DNA of 64,000 nt from Miltoncostaea sp963762825 (GTDB lineage: Bacteria; Actinomycetota; Thermoleophilia; Miltoncostaeales; Miltoncostaeaceae): NCBI GenBank assembly GCA_963762825.1, contig CAVXLZ010000004.1:1-64000 (forward strand), read 5' to 3'. Below are positions 35,623 through 43,519 of the stretch, one piece after another; within the stretch, counting starts at the first letter, position 1; every line of letters starts with the position of its first letter. The translations under genes and the position numbers were made by a program. The notes beneath the pieces are model-generated. The model was not told where the DNA came from, did not search any database, and worked only from the letters and a program-made list of their open reading frames with translations.

Positions 35623-35648
35623 TGGAGTTGGAGTTGGAGTTGGAGTTG
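35622..35648 (+). repeat. TTGGAG hexanucleotide microsatellite
   Basis: TTGGAG four times plus TTG, directly abutting the truncated transposase end. On the minus strand in the transposase frame it codes alternating Asn-Ser. Such a run does not occur in intact IS3 transposases at this place, so it arose at the break point by slippage or repair synthesis. Confidence 0.8.
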
Positions 35649-35731
35649 ACCCGCTCCCGTTGACACCTTGATCTAGCCCCGGTTCCGTGGAGTCGGGTTT
35701 CTAGAGTCCCTCCGCAGCAAGGAGGATTCAG

Positions 35732-35880
35732 ATGCCCCGCAGGTACCCACCCGAGATCCGCCGCCAGGTCGTCGAGCTCGCCCGCTCCGGCACGAAGGTC
35801 GCCCAGCTGGTCGCGACCTTCGGGATGAGCGAGGCGACGATCTACAACTGGTTGAAGCAAGAGCAGATCGACCGAGGCGA
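35732..35880 (+). pseudogene. IS3-family OrfA, N-terminal fragment
   Basis: ATG 35732 after AAGGAGG gives MPRRYPPEIRRQVVELARSG and TKVAQLVATFGMSEATIYNW, then LKQEQIDRGEI: a normal OrfA helix-turn-helix start. After residue 50 the family sequence is lost (SESISRRVISEPLG). The leucine-zipper half and OrfB are gone. It is oriented away from the OrfB remnant 110 bases to the left, so the two come from different element copies. Confidence 0.7.
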
Positions 35881-35973
35881 GATCTCGGAATCGATCAGTC
35901 GCCGGGTTATCTCCGAGCCGCTGGGAAGTTGCTTGCGGGTAAGTAGGGGAAGAGCCGGCCTGCGGCAGGGCGC

Positions 35974-36198
35974 TTGATCTTGGTCGAACCACTCGGCAAC
36001 CCCGCTGCCTACCGTGGCTGCACCGAAGCAGCGCATGGCGCAAGGTGGTTCGGCGAGACGCGCGGGCGCAACACGGCGTGGTGGGATCATGCGTTCTTCG
36101 ACGGTGCCATGTTCAAGCACGGCAACTTGGCTCAGGTGATCTATGCCGGTCCCGCCCTGAACTTCTGCGGCATGTACTACCGCGCTCGCCAGCAATGA
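35974..36198 (+). pseudogene. Serine hydrolase (beta-lactamase-related) C-terminal fragment
   Basis: The readable part AWWDHAFFDGAMFKHGNLAQ, VIYAGPALNFCGMYYRARQQ matches the end of class-C-beta-lactamase-related hydrolases, in which W-D-x-x-F-x-D-G-x-x-F-K-H-G-N precedes the last strand. The upstream 30 residues (GNPAAYRGCTEAAHGARW) are not clearly family-like. The same element (DGALFKHGNLGRGIHMDPRR) occurs in the second remnant at 39.3-39.8 kb, on the other side of thrE-nhaC. The catalytic SxxK part is absent here. Confidence 0.55.
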
Positions 36199-36361
36199 CG
36201 AGTCCCGTCGCCAGCGTCGATCATCCGCCCGGGTATCCCCGCACGAGCGCGGAACTGCCCGCCGACTTCCTGAGGATCCCTTCACCCCTCACGGTGTACT
36301 ACGCGGTCGTGCAGCCCGTCGAAGGATCGAATCCCAGCGGGTTACCAGGGGGGCCGACACG

Positions 36362-37605
36362 ATGAGCACGACGCCACGTGCCAGCTCGCGCTTCGATTCG
36401 GCCGCCTGGCGTTTCAGTACGGGATGCCGGCCTACGAACTCGACCGGGTTGTGACGAGGTCCGCAGCCGCGATCGGGATCGACGCGGCCGTGATCTCAAC
36501 GCCGAGCTACCTCGAGTGCATGGTGGCGGACGAGCACGGCGCCCAAACGCGCTTCCTGGCATCGCTCGACGACGTGTCGTATGACCTCGAGAAGTTGACA
36601 CGCACGGTGGGGCTTTCACGGTTGGTGCAGCCGGGTGATGTCGGCGTCGACGGCGCGAACCATCGGCTCGATGAGATCGAGGCACTCCGATCGCCATTTC
36701 CGGCCGCGATCGTCGGCGTCGCCTACGCAGGATGCGGTGCCGGGTTCGCCGTCATCCTCTCTGCGGCGTGGATCGATGTTGCGCTCGCGGCCGTGTTGAG
36801 CGTTGTGGTCTTCCTGGTCGGCCTGGTGTCCGAGCGGTCGGCGTGGCTGTCCGACCGCGTCTACGTGACGTCGGCGTTCGTCGCCGCGGTGTTCGCTTCG
36901 GCCACCGGCGTCGCAGTCGGAGAGAGCGACAGCGCGGTCGTGGCGCTCTGCTCGTTCGTCGTCCTGGTCCCAGGGCTGGGGCTGACGCTCGGCGCGCTCG
37001 AACTCGCCGCTGGTCAGACTCTGCTGGGGTGGCATCGGCTCATCAAGGCCGCGGTCCGGACGTTCGCGCTGTTTGCCGGGGCGGGGGCCGGCGCCTTGCT
37101 CGTGGGGTCGGTCGTCGGGGTGGCCGACGCTCCGGATCGCGGGTCATCGAGCGCGCTCACACAGTGGCTCTTCCTGATCGTGCTCATGGTCGGCTTGGTC
37201 GTCGTCTTTCAGGTGCCGCCGCGGCTGAGCGGGTGGGCACTCGCCGCCGGCATGCTCGCGTACGCCGGCCTTGAACTCGGAAAACGGGTGGGCGACTCGG
37301 AGGGGCCGTTTCTCGGAGCGCTCGTACTCGGATTGTTCGCAGTCGTGTTCGTCCGGCTGAGTGGCAATGCAAGCCCGCTGGTCGTGGTGCTCCCCGGAAT
37401 CCTGATCCTGGTGCCGGGCGTCGCCGCCTACGCGTCCCTGCGTGCCCTCGACACGAGGGACGCGACCGGGATCGCAGGTTCCGGCCAGGGCGTACTGACC
37501 CAGATCGTCGCGATCCTCGCCGGCTTGTTCGCGGCGGGCTCGCTGATCGACCTCGTTCGACCCGCATCCGCCACCGGCGACCACTCGTCCAAGGAGTCAT
37601 CGTGA
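36362..37605 (+). CDS. thrE: ThrE-type threonine/serine exporter, N-terminal frameshift
   Basis: The family N-domain (DUF1212) reads LALRFGRLAFQYGMPAYELD, RVVTRSAAAIGIDAAVISTP, LTRTVGLSRLVQPGDVG, followed by ten or so helices of the two membrane domains. These include VILSAAWIDVALAAVLSVVV, FVVLVPGLGLTLGALELAAG and the second-domain motif SPLVVVLPGILILVPGVAAY. ThrE proteins export threonine, serine or related small amino compounds using the proton gradient. ATG 36362 (MSTTPRASSRF) falls in another frame and needs one indel near 36395 to join. Without repair the first start in frame is ATG 36424, which would cut the N-domain. The TGA overlaps the GTG of nhaC. Confidence 0.75.
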
Positions 37606-39179
37606 GCGACGCGAATCTTTCGCCTCCGGAGCCGGAAGGAAAGCCTCCACCTCCCGAAGGGGGGTCAACGATGGAGCGGGCGGGTTCACAGCCGTCGATG
37701 GCGATGTCGTTGTTCGTCCTCGGCTCGATGATCGCGTTGATCATCATCGCCGTTGTGGTGTTCGGTAGCGAGGTTGCAGCCGGGCCGCTGCACGTGAGCA
37801 TGACCTTGGCAACCCTCATTGCGGTTGCGGTGTCGGCAAGTTACGGCCACGGCAGCACGGTCATCTCCAGGGCGATCCACAATGGCATCAACGGCGTGGT
37901 CGGCACCGTCTTCATCATCTTGGCGATCGGCGCCGTCATCGGAACCCTCTACCTCTGCGGTGCGGTCGCAGCGGTGGTGTACTGCGGCGTCAACCTGCTC
38001 ACTGCCGACTACTTCTATGTCACGGTCTTCCTGCTCGCAGGCGTGTTGAGTGGGATGCTAGGAAGCTCGTTGACCACCGTCGGTGCACTTGGCGTGTCGA
38101 TGGTCGGGCTCGCCTCGGTCCTGGGAGTCGAGCAGGGCATCGCCGCAGGCGCGGTTGTTTCGGGGGCGATACTCGGGAACAAGATCGCGAAGATCTCGGA
38201 CACCGCCAACCTGACCGTCGCAACGGTCGATGGGGAGACGATCCGCGATCACTCCAAGTCGGTCACGTTCACGATGATCCCGACCGCGATCATCTGCGCG
38301 GTGCTATTCCTCGTGCTCGGCCTGACGGGCGACGCGTCCGGCGGCGCAGCGGACTTCGGGGCGGTCAAGGATGCGGTGAGCTCTCAGTTCAATGTGTCGG
38401 TCCTTGCCTTCATCCCGATCGTATTGATAATGGTGCTCTCGGCCCGGGGCATGTCCGCGTTACTGTCGCTGATGATCCCGGCCATCGTCGCCGTGGTGCT
38501 GGCCGGCTTCACGCAACACGACCTCATCGTCACACTCGCCCAAGACGAGCGAAGCTACCTCGGCAGTGTCATCGAGGTCGGCATCGATACGATCGCGAAC
38601 GGATTCGCCCTCGACAGCGGCAACGACGCCCTCGACCAGGTATTCGCAGGTGGAGGAAGGGCATCGATGCTGACGACGATCTGGCTCGTCCTCGTTGCCG
38701 CCGCGTTCGGGGCGATCGTCAACTACGTCGGCATCCTCGACCGCGTCATCACGCCGGTGATCGGCTGGACCAAAGGCGTGCTGTCGCTCGTCGGCGTCAC
38801 GATGGCATCGTCGATCGGGATGAATCTCGTCACTGCCGACCCGTACACAAGCATTTCGCTTGTCGGACGGATGTTCCGCAAGGAGTACAAGCGTGAACGG
38901 CTCCAGCCCGTCGTGCTGTCGACGTCGATCGCCGATTCGGGGACGGCCGTGTCGCACATCATCCCGTGGAACATCCATGGCGCATTGTTCGCGGGAACGC
39001 TCGGCATCGCGGCCGTTGAATGGGCGCCCTACACGTTCTTTGCATACCTGACGCCGGTGGTGTCCTTCGTCGTCGCCGCGATGTTCTCGCGCAAACACCG
39101 CGTCGCCCCCGGCGACACCGACGTCGAGCAAGTGTACGGACCCGAGCCCAGCGCGAAGGGACCAGTGCATACTTCGTGA
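37602..39179 (+). CDS. nhaC: NhaC-family Na+/H+ antiporter
   Basis: 525 aa from GTG 37602, overlapping the thrE stop (GTGA). Landmarks: SASYGHGSTVISRAIHNGIN, LLAGVLSGMLGSSLTTVGAL, GAILGNKIAKISDTANLTVA, GFALDSGNDALDQVFAGGGR, MNLVTADPYTSISLVGRMFR, STSIADSGTAVSHIIPWNIH. The last block is the hallmark of NhaC and related NhaC-type exchangers such as the malate/lactate MleN. It has about 11-12 helices. Coupled translation with an amino-acid exporter suggests that ion gradient and export work together, or that both serve products of the hydrolase remnants on either side. Confidence 0.85.
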   Translation: MSDANLSPPEPEGKPPPPEGGSTMERAGSQPSMAMSLFVLGSMIALIIIAVVVFGSEVAAGPLHVSMTLATLIAVAVSASYGHGSTVISRAIHNGINGVVGTVFIILAIGAVIGTLYLCGAVAAVVYCGVNLLTADYFYVTVFLLAGVLSGMLGSSLTTVGALGVSMVGLASVLGVEQGIAAGAVVSGAILGNKIAKISDTANLTVATVDGETIRDHSKSVTFTMIPTAIICAVLFLVLGLTGDASGGAADFGAVKDAVSSQFNVSVLAFIPIVLIMVLSARGMSALLSLMIPAIVAVVLAGFTQHDLIVTLAQDERSYLGSVIEVGIDTIANGFALDSGNDALDQVFAGGGRASMLTTIWLVLVAAAFGAIVNYVGILDRVITPVIGWTKGVLSLVGVTMASSIGMNLVTADPYTSISLVGRMFRKEYKRERLQPVVLSTSIADSGTAVSHIIPWNIHGALFAGTLGIAAVEWAPYTFFAYLTPVVSFVVAAMFSRKHRVAPGDTDVEQVYGPEPSAKGPVHTS

Positions 39180-39267
39180 ACCCGACGATTCGTAGACGAC
39201 CAAGGCAGGCCTCGCGACAGCTAAAGACAGCAATCGGCTCGCTTCGTGCTTCGCGGCACCAGACGCC

Positions 39268-39810
39268 TTGACAGCCCTGCCCGTCGCTGACGCAAAGGCA
39301 GGTTTCACGGCAGACTTCGCCAACGAGGCACGGAAGTACTGGAGCGACTTCCACTACGAGACGGGGGAGCACGCGCTCTACAACAACCTTCGCGTGAGCG
39401 AGTTCCTGCCCGCCGCCGTCGCGATGCCCGCAGGGGCTGTGAAGGAGCTTGGGGTAAACAGAGCCCCTCGCGTCGGGGACGTCCGTTTCGTGACCGACGT
39501 CGAAGGCGAACTCACCCTCGACGAGGGCGTCACCCATCCTCACCACCGCGTCCAGGGCCTCATGATCGCCCATGACAGTGGCCTCGTGAACCAGGCGTAC
39601 TCGGGAATGCGGCCGAGCGACCACCACGTGTGGATGTCCGCAGACGGCGCGCTGTTCAAGCACGGCAATCTCGGACGAGGCATCCACATGGACCCGCGTC
39701 GCGACGTCGTCGGTGTCCACTTCTCGACCAACGGCTACGTTCGACCGTACGGCGAGGACAAAGCAGCCGGCTTCATCCGCAGCTCCTGGCCGGCGACTGA
39801 CCGCCTGACG
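39268..39810 (+). pseudogene. Serine hydrolase with internal deletion of the catalytic core
   Basis: The first 120 residues are the N-terminus of a beta-lactamase-related hydrolase: ADFANEARKYWSDFHYETGE, RVGDVRFVTDVEGELTLDEG, VTHPHHRVQGLMIAHDSGLV, AYSGMRPSDHHVWMSA. At the point where family members have SKT-type SxxK (HVWMSASK...), the sequence jumps to the C-terminal end DGALFKHGNLGRGIHMDPRR, DVVGVHFSTNGYVRPYGEDK. The nucleophile, the YxN motif and about 200 residues are missing, so it is inactive. The frame then runs on into repeat copy 2 by chance. It lies 88 bases after nhaC on the same strand. Confidence 0.7.
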
Positions 39811-40196
39811 CCGACGGTGACGGTCCACGCGAATCTCGCAGGGGCTGCGGGAGTGCTCTGCTCGCCGCGACCGACGTCCACGTCGGCCTCACCGCAGACC
39901 GTGTGGAGCGGACCGGTTTATCGCCCGAGGATGCCACCAGGCAGCTCCGTGGGATGGCGTCCGCCGGGCGCTGGCGCGCCGCCGGAACACGCCGCCCCGG
40001 CGGCGCGCCAGCGTGCCGGGTGGGCTCACCGGGCGGGAGCGCTGAGAGCGGGCGCGCACCGCCCCGCCGGGCCGGTGCCGCGACGGCCGGGGTCGCCGCC
40101 CATCGGTGGTCGAGTACCCTGGCCCCCGAGGCCGGAGCCGCACCGGGCGAACCGCCGTCACCCTGCTAGCGAGCCTGAGTCGAAAAGGAGCCCTCC

Positions 40197-40760
40197 ATGC
40201 GCATACGGATACTGCTTGCACTAATGATCGGCGTGCTCGGCTGGGGGCTGGTCGCCTGCGGTGACGACTCTCAGGAGAGCGCGACCGGCACGGCCACGGC
40301 CACCGTCCCGCAGTCTCCCGAGGACGCGTACGCAACCGCTCTGCGCGACGCGGCGTCGGCGGTCGGCGATATGGGCTCTGCGTTCGTATCGGGCGATGGA
40401 GCCGAGACGGTCGCGGAGTCGATCCGCTCGGCCCTCACGCGCTGGGAGGCCGCCGTCGAGCAGGCCGCCGCCGCCGAGCTGAACGATGCGTCGCTCATCG
40501 AGCAGCGCGATGCGCTGGCGGCGTCTTCGACCGATTTCGTCGACGCGGGTACCGCGGTCGCCGACGAGTGGTCAACGGGCGCGGCCAACGGCGTGCTCGA
40601 GCTGGTCCAGCGGCGCGCCGCGATCGCCGGCGGGGTCACGGCGCTCACGGACGCCGTCGATGGAGCCCTGCAAGCCGCCGGGGATGCGGCGCGCCAGCGG
40701 CTGGAGGGCGTGCGCGACCAGCTCGACGCGGCGCTCGAGGAGATTCAGTCGCAGAAGTGA
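40197..40760 (+). CDS. Secreted helical lipoprotein (repeat copy 2)
   Basis: Second copy of the 187-aa lipoprotein (lipobox LVAC, Cys at 21, Ser/Thr linker, helical body). Only one residue differs from copy 1: EWSTGAANG here, EWLTGAANG there, from a two-base change. ATG 40197 follows AAGGAG. Since the repeat includes about 280 bases upstream, both copies share the same promoter region and both should be expressible. Confidence 0.7.
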   Translation: MRIRILLALMIGVLGWGLVACGDDSQESATGTATATVPQSPEDAYATALRDAASAVGDMGSAFVSGDGAETVAESIRSALTRWEAAVEQAAAAELNDASLIEQRDALAASSTDFVDAGTAVADEWSTGAANGVLELVQRRAAIAGGVTALTDAVDGALQAAGDAARQRLEGVRDQLDAALEEIQSQK

Positions 40761-40767
40761 GGCCTGC

Positions 40768-40799
40768 GGCGCAGCCCGGCCTACGGGCCGGGCTGCGCC
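40768..40799. terminator. Second copy of the bidirectional hairpin
   Basis: Same perfect 14-bp stem with a 4-base loop as at 33171-33202, here between the lipoprotein copy 2 and the convergent DUF2252 fragment. Confidence 0.65.
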
Positions 40800-41229
40800 G
40801 CGACGGCCCGTTCGAGCGCCGCGTAGTCCCGCTCGTTCTGGTCGGCGTACCGGGTCGAGAATGCGGCGACCGCGCGGTCGAACGTCTTGCCCCGCCCGAG
40901 GTAGGCGGTGATCGCGACGGCGTCGCCGGAGCGCGCGTGCGCCCGCGCCAGGGTCCAGCCACACATCCTCGCGTAGACCGACAACGCCTCCGGCACCGCT
41001 GAGTCGATGTCGGCCGACAGCTTCCAGTCCCGCAGCTGGCGGACATAGAAGTCGCGCCCGACGCCGTCGAGGCCGGTGACGTGCAGCCAGCCGAGGAAGG
41101 CGTCCCCGGCAGCCTGCAGCAGGCGCTGACCCGCCACGACGCGGTGGCCGGCGTTGCGGTACTCGCTGCGGCCGGCGAACCCCTCCAGCACCGACGGCTG
41201 CGCCTCCTTGAACTGCAGGAACAGCGGGT
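40781..41229 (-). pseudogene. DUF2252 C-terminal fragment
   Basis: The last 149 codons of the DUF2252 gene, identical to the intact copy (FKEAQPSVLEGFAGRSEYRN to ERAVAAQPGP), cut at the repeat boundary. It lacks the kinase-like core motifs GDAHLANFG and FDLNDFDE. Upstream sequence (41230-41343) is unrelated, so the fragment has no start of its own except internal GTG/ATG codons. Confidence 0.85.
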
Positions 41230-41343
41230 GCGCGGCAGGAACGCTACCGGGGGTTCTGGCAGCGGCTCATCTCGGAGCTTCTCTCGCGGGACCCCGCGGC
41301 GACCACAGCGAGCCCCGACCGGGCACCTGGACTCAAGTGGTTC

Positions 41344-43460
41344 GCCGGACGGGCTCGAGGAAACCGTCTGGGAGACGACGGCTGCGCCGAGATCACCCGT
41401 CGCCGAACAGGCGCCATCAGCGTCGGGGTAAGACCGCCCCGCCGGCGTCCTCGCCCCACCGCGCCCGGCGATCGCTCTGCAGCACGGCGTTCAGGGCGGT
41501 CGAGATCACCAGGGCGCGCGAGATCACGTAAAGGGTGAGCAGCACGCCGGCCGCGACCCCCAGGACGCCGTAGGTCTCCTGCTTGCGCGCGATCCACGGA
41601 TACAGGATCAGGGCGGTGAACAGATGGATCGCCGCGACCATCAGATAGAAGAGCGCGGCTCCCGGCAGGTGCGAGGTCCAGCGCTCGGCGCCGTTCGGCA
41701 GCAGCAGCATGCACAGCAGCACGTAGAAGCACGGGGCCACCGCCAGTGAGACGAGCGCGACCAGCCAGCCCACCGGGACGCCCGCCACACCGGAGATCCG
41801 GTTCGTGAGCCCCCCCGCGACGACCATTCCGAGGAGCAGTCCCAGCAGGATGAGGGTCTGCGTGGCCGGGTGGCGCATGGCGCGCACCGGAACCCCCCAG
41901 CTCAGTGCGGAGACCGCCCGCAGGGCGCGCAGCAGCACGTAGGTCTCGTACAGCAGCACCAGCGAGGCGCTGACGATCACGGCGAGGCGGGTGAAGCCCC
42001 CTATCGAGTCGGTGGCGTCGCCGACGGACTCGGCGAAGTAGCCGGTGATGCCCGCATCCTCGACGTATGTGGTGGGGTCACCGTCGCTCGCCTTAGCGAG
42101 CAGTCCCAGGCCGCCGACGAGCAGCAGCGCCAGCGGGAGCATCCAGACGAACAGGCGGTAGGCGAGCGCCGAGGCCATCACGCCGCCCGCGACCGACTGA
42201 TCGCGGCGGAAGGTACGCCACCCGACCTCCGCGAACGGGCCGGTCGGACCCCATGTCGTCACCCGCTCGGCCAGATGGAGGCCGCGGGCCTGCATCCGCC
42301 CCAGCCGGCTGTCGGGGACCGGCTGGCCGGCCAGATCCCCCAGCAGCGCGGCCAGGGTGTCGGGCTCCCCTTCCCCTCGAGGGTCCGATCCGCCGTCCAC
42401 GTCAGTACGGCGATGCGTGGCGGACCGCCGCTGCGCGCGCGGCGGCGACATCCGCACGCCGCGTGCGGGTGATCTCCTGGACGAGGATCTGGATGGTGGC
42501 GGTCACGGGCACCGCGATCAGCGCCCCGAGCACGCCCAGCAGGGCGCCGAAGACGGTCACCCCGGAGATCACGAAGAACCCCGAGATGTTCGTGGCGCGC
42601 CCCTGGACCATGGGCGTGATCACGCTGTTTTCGACCTGCTGGTACACGAGCACGACCGCGAGCATGATCAGCGCGGCCGTGAGCCCCTGCTCGGCCAGGA
42701 GCGTGAGCGACAGGACGAAGCCCGCGATCGTCGCCCCGAGGTTGGGGATCGCGTCCAGCACCCCGGCGATCAGGCCCAGCGCCAGGGCGAAGCTCGAGCC
42801 CAGCAGGTAGGCGGTGGTGCCCTGGACCGCGCCGGCGATGAGGGCGATGACCACCACCCCGATCGCCCAGCGCGAGACCATCTCGGTGACGCGCTCCCAG
42901 ACGCCGAGCCAGCGCTCCCCCTGTTCGGGGCTCAAGACGCTGCTCACCGCTCCCTTGAGGCTCTCCACGTCGGTGAGGAAGAACAGGGTGATGAACGTGA
43001 TGGTGAATGCCGCCAGGGCGACGCCGAACGCCTGCCCCGCCACTCCCAGGACGGCGGAGACCGCCGTGGGGATGCTCGTGGCGACCTGATCCGCGCCGTC
43101 CTGCGCGTGGCCGGCGGCGCCCGAGTCGCCCATCCAGCCCAGCTCGCCCGAGTCGCGCAGCTTCTGCACCAGGTCGGGGAGCTCGCGCAGGTAGTCGCGG
43201 GCGGACTCCACCACCGGCACCAGCAGCAGCAGGGCGAGCACGCTCACCACGATCACGGAACCGAGCACCACGAGCGTCGCCGCCAGGCCCCGGGAGGTCT
43301 TCATCCGCCGCTGCACCACGCGCGTGGGGTACTCGAAAACCAGGGCAAGGAAGATGCCCGTGAAGACGAGAAGGAGCGCGCCGCGCACCGCGATGATCGC
43401 CCAGCCGAGGAAGAAGACCCCGGCGAGCAGCAGGATCGTCTGGGCGGGGACGGCGATCTC
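41344..43460. repeat. 2,117-bp direct repeat, copy A
   Basis: Matches 54100-56216 at a constant offset of 12,756 bases; I found no difference by reading and the encoded frames are identical throughout. It contains the whole BrkB-type gene, nearly all of the AI-2E-type gene, and 73 bases downstream. The boundary at 43460 falls inside the AI-2E coding region, ten codons from its start. Confidence 0.9.
41417..42451 (-). CDS. YihY/BrkB-family membrane protein (copy A)
   Basis: 344 aa. YihY/BrkB (formerly RNase BN-like) proteins are six-helix inner-membrane proteins of uncertain function. Seen here: WGPTGPFAEVGWRTFRRDQS, GGVMASALAYRLFVWMLPLA, VLLYETYVLLRALRAVSALS, GVPVGWLVALVSLAVAPCFY, HLPGAALFYLMVAAIHLFTA and LYPWIARKQETYGVLGVAAG, the last being the family's Y-G-x-x-G block. 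ATG 42451 lies within the end of the upstream gene. A GTG at 42400, 2 bases after that gene's stop, is the alternative and would trim the N-terminal 17 residues. Two-gene unit with the AI-2E-type gene. Confidence 0.8.
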   Translation of the reverse strand: MSPPRAQRRSATHRRTDVDGGSDPRGEGEPDTLAALLGDLAGQPVPDSRLGRMQARGLHLAERVTTWGPTGPFAEVGWRTFRRDQSVAGGVMASALAYRLFVWMLPLALLLVGGLGLLAKASDGDPTTYVEDAGITGYFAESVGDATDSIGGFTRLAVIVSASLVLLYETYVLLRALRAVSALSWGVPVRAMRHPATQTLILLGLLLGMVVAGGLTNRISGVAGVPVGWLVALVSLAVAPCFYVLLCMLLLPNGAERWTSHLPGAALFYLMVAAIHLFTALILYPWIARKQETYGVLGVAAGVLLTLYVISRALVISTALNAVLQSDRRARWGEDAGGAVLPRR

Positions 43461-43484
43461 CGCCCTGTAGCGTGGCATCTGCAT
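42402..43484 (-). CDS. AI-2E/PerM-family transporter (copy A)
   Basis: 360 aa, starting MQMPRYRAEIAVPAQTILLL. The family layout is clear: paired N-terminal helices (GVFFLGWAIIAVRGALLLVF), an amphipathic helical middle (YLRELPDLVQKLRDSGELGW), SVLSPEQGERWLGVWERVTE, then the conserved C-terminal half IAGVLDAIPNLGATIAGFVL, VVLVYQQVENSVITPMVQGR and GALLGVLGALIAVPVTATIQ. Members export diverse solutes, and AI-2 export is proven only for TqsA. ATG 43484 and an internal ATG at 43478 are both possible. It is divergent from the phosphodiesterase gene. Confidence 0.8.
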   Translation of the reverse strand: MQMPRYRAEIAVPAQTILLLAGVFFLGWAIIAVRGALLLVFTGIFLALVFEYPTRVVQRRMKTSRGLAATLVVLGSVIVVSVLALLLLVPVVESARDYLRELPDLVQKLRDSGELGWMGDSGAAGHAQDGADQVATSIPTAVSAVLGVAGQAFGVALAAFTITFITLFFLTDVESLKGAVSSVLSPEQGERWLGVWERVTEMVSRWAIGVVVIALIAGAVQGTTAYLLGSSFALALGLIAGVLDAIPNLGATIAGFVLSLTLLAEQGLTAALIMLAVVLVYQQVENSVITPMVQGRATNISGFFVISGVTVFGALLGVLGALIAVPVTATIQILVQEITRTRRADVAAARAAAVRHASPY

Positions 43485-43519
43485 TTTTCGGAACACTAGC
43501 CGTAGGGGGCCCGGAGAGC

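Larger units (their letters stand above)
39914..41229 (-). repeat. 1,316-bp inverted repeat, right copy
   Basis: Complement of 32741-34056. It starts at CGGTTTATCGCCCGAGG directly after the hydrolase remnant and ends at AACAGCGGGT inside a DUF2252 fragment. The left copy continues into an intact DUF2252 gene at this boundary and this one does not, so the right copy is the derived one. Together they bracket 5,857 bp (34057-39913). Confidence 0.9.

Noticed and set aside
35622..35648. CRISPR-like array
   Set aside because: Six-base units without spacers are a microsatellite; no repeat-spacer pattern or cas gene exists in the window.
36045..36365. A gene starting at ATG 36197 between the hydrolase fragment and thrE
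   Set aside because: The frame gives about 55 residues (SVDHPPGYPRTSAELPADFL) without a ribosome site or known family; not enough to support a call.
39268..40224. A 318-aa protein joining the hydrolase remnant with the inverted repeat
   Set aside because: The last 100 residues are the antisense of the lipoprotein upstream region and recur unchanged in the other repeat copy; the frame is open only by chance.
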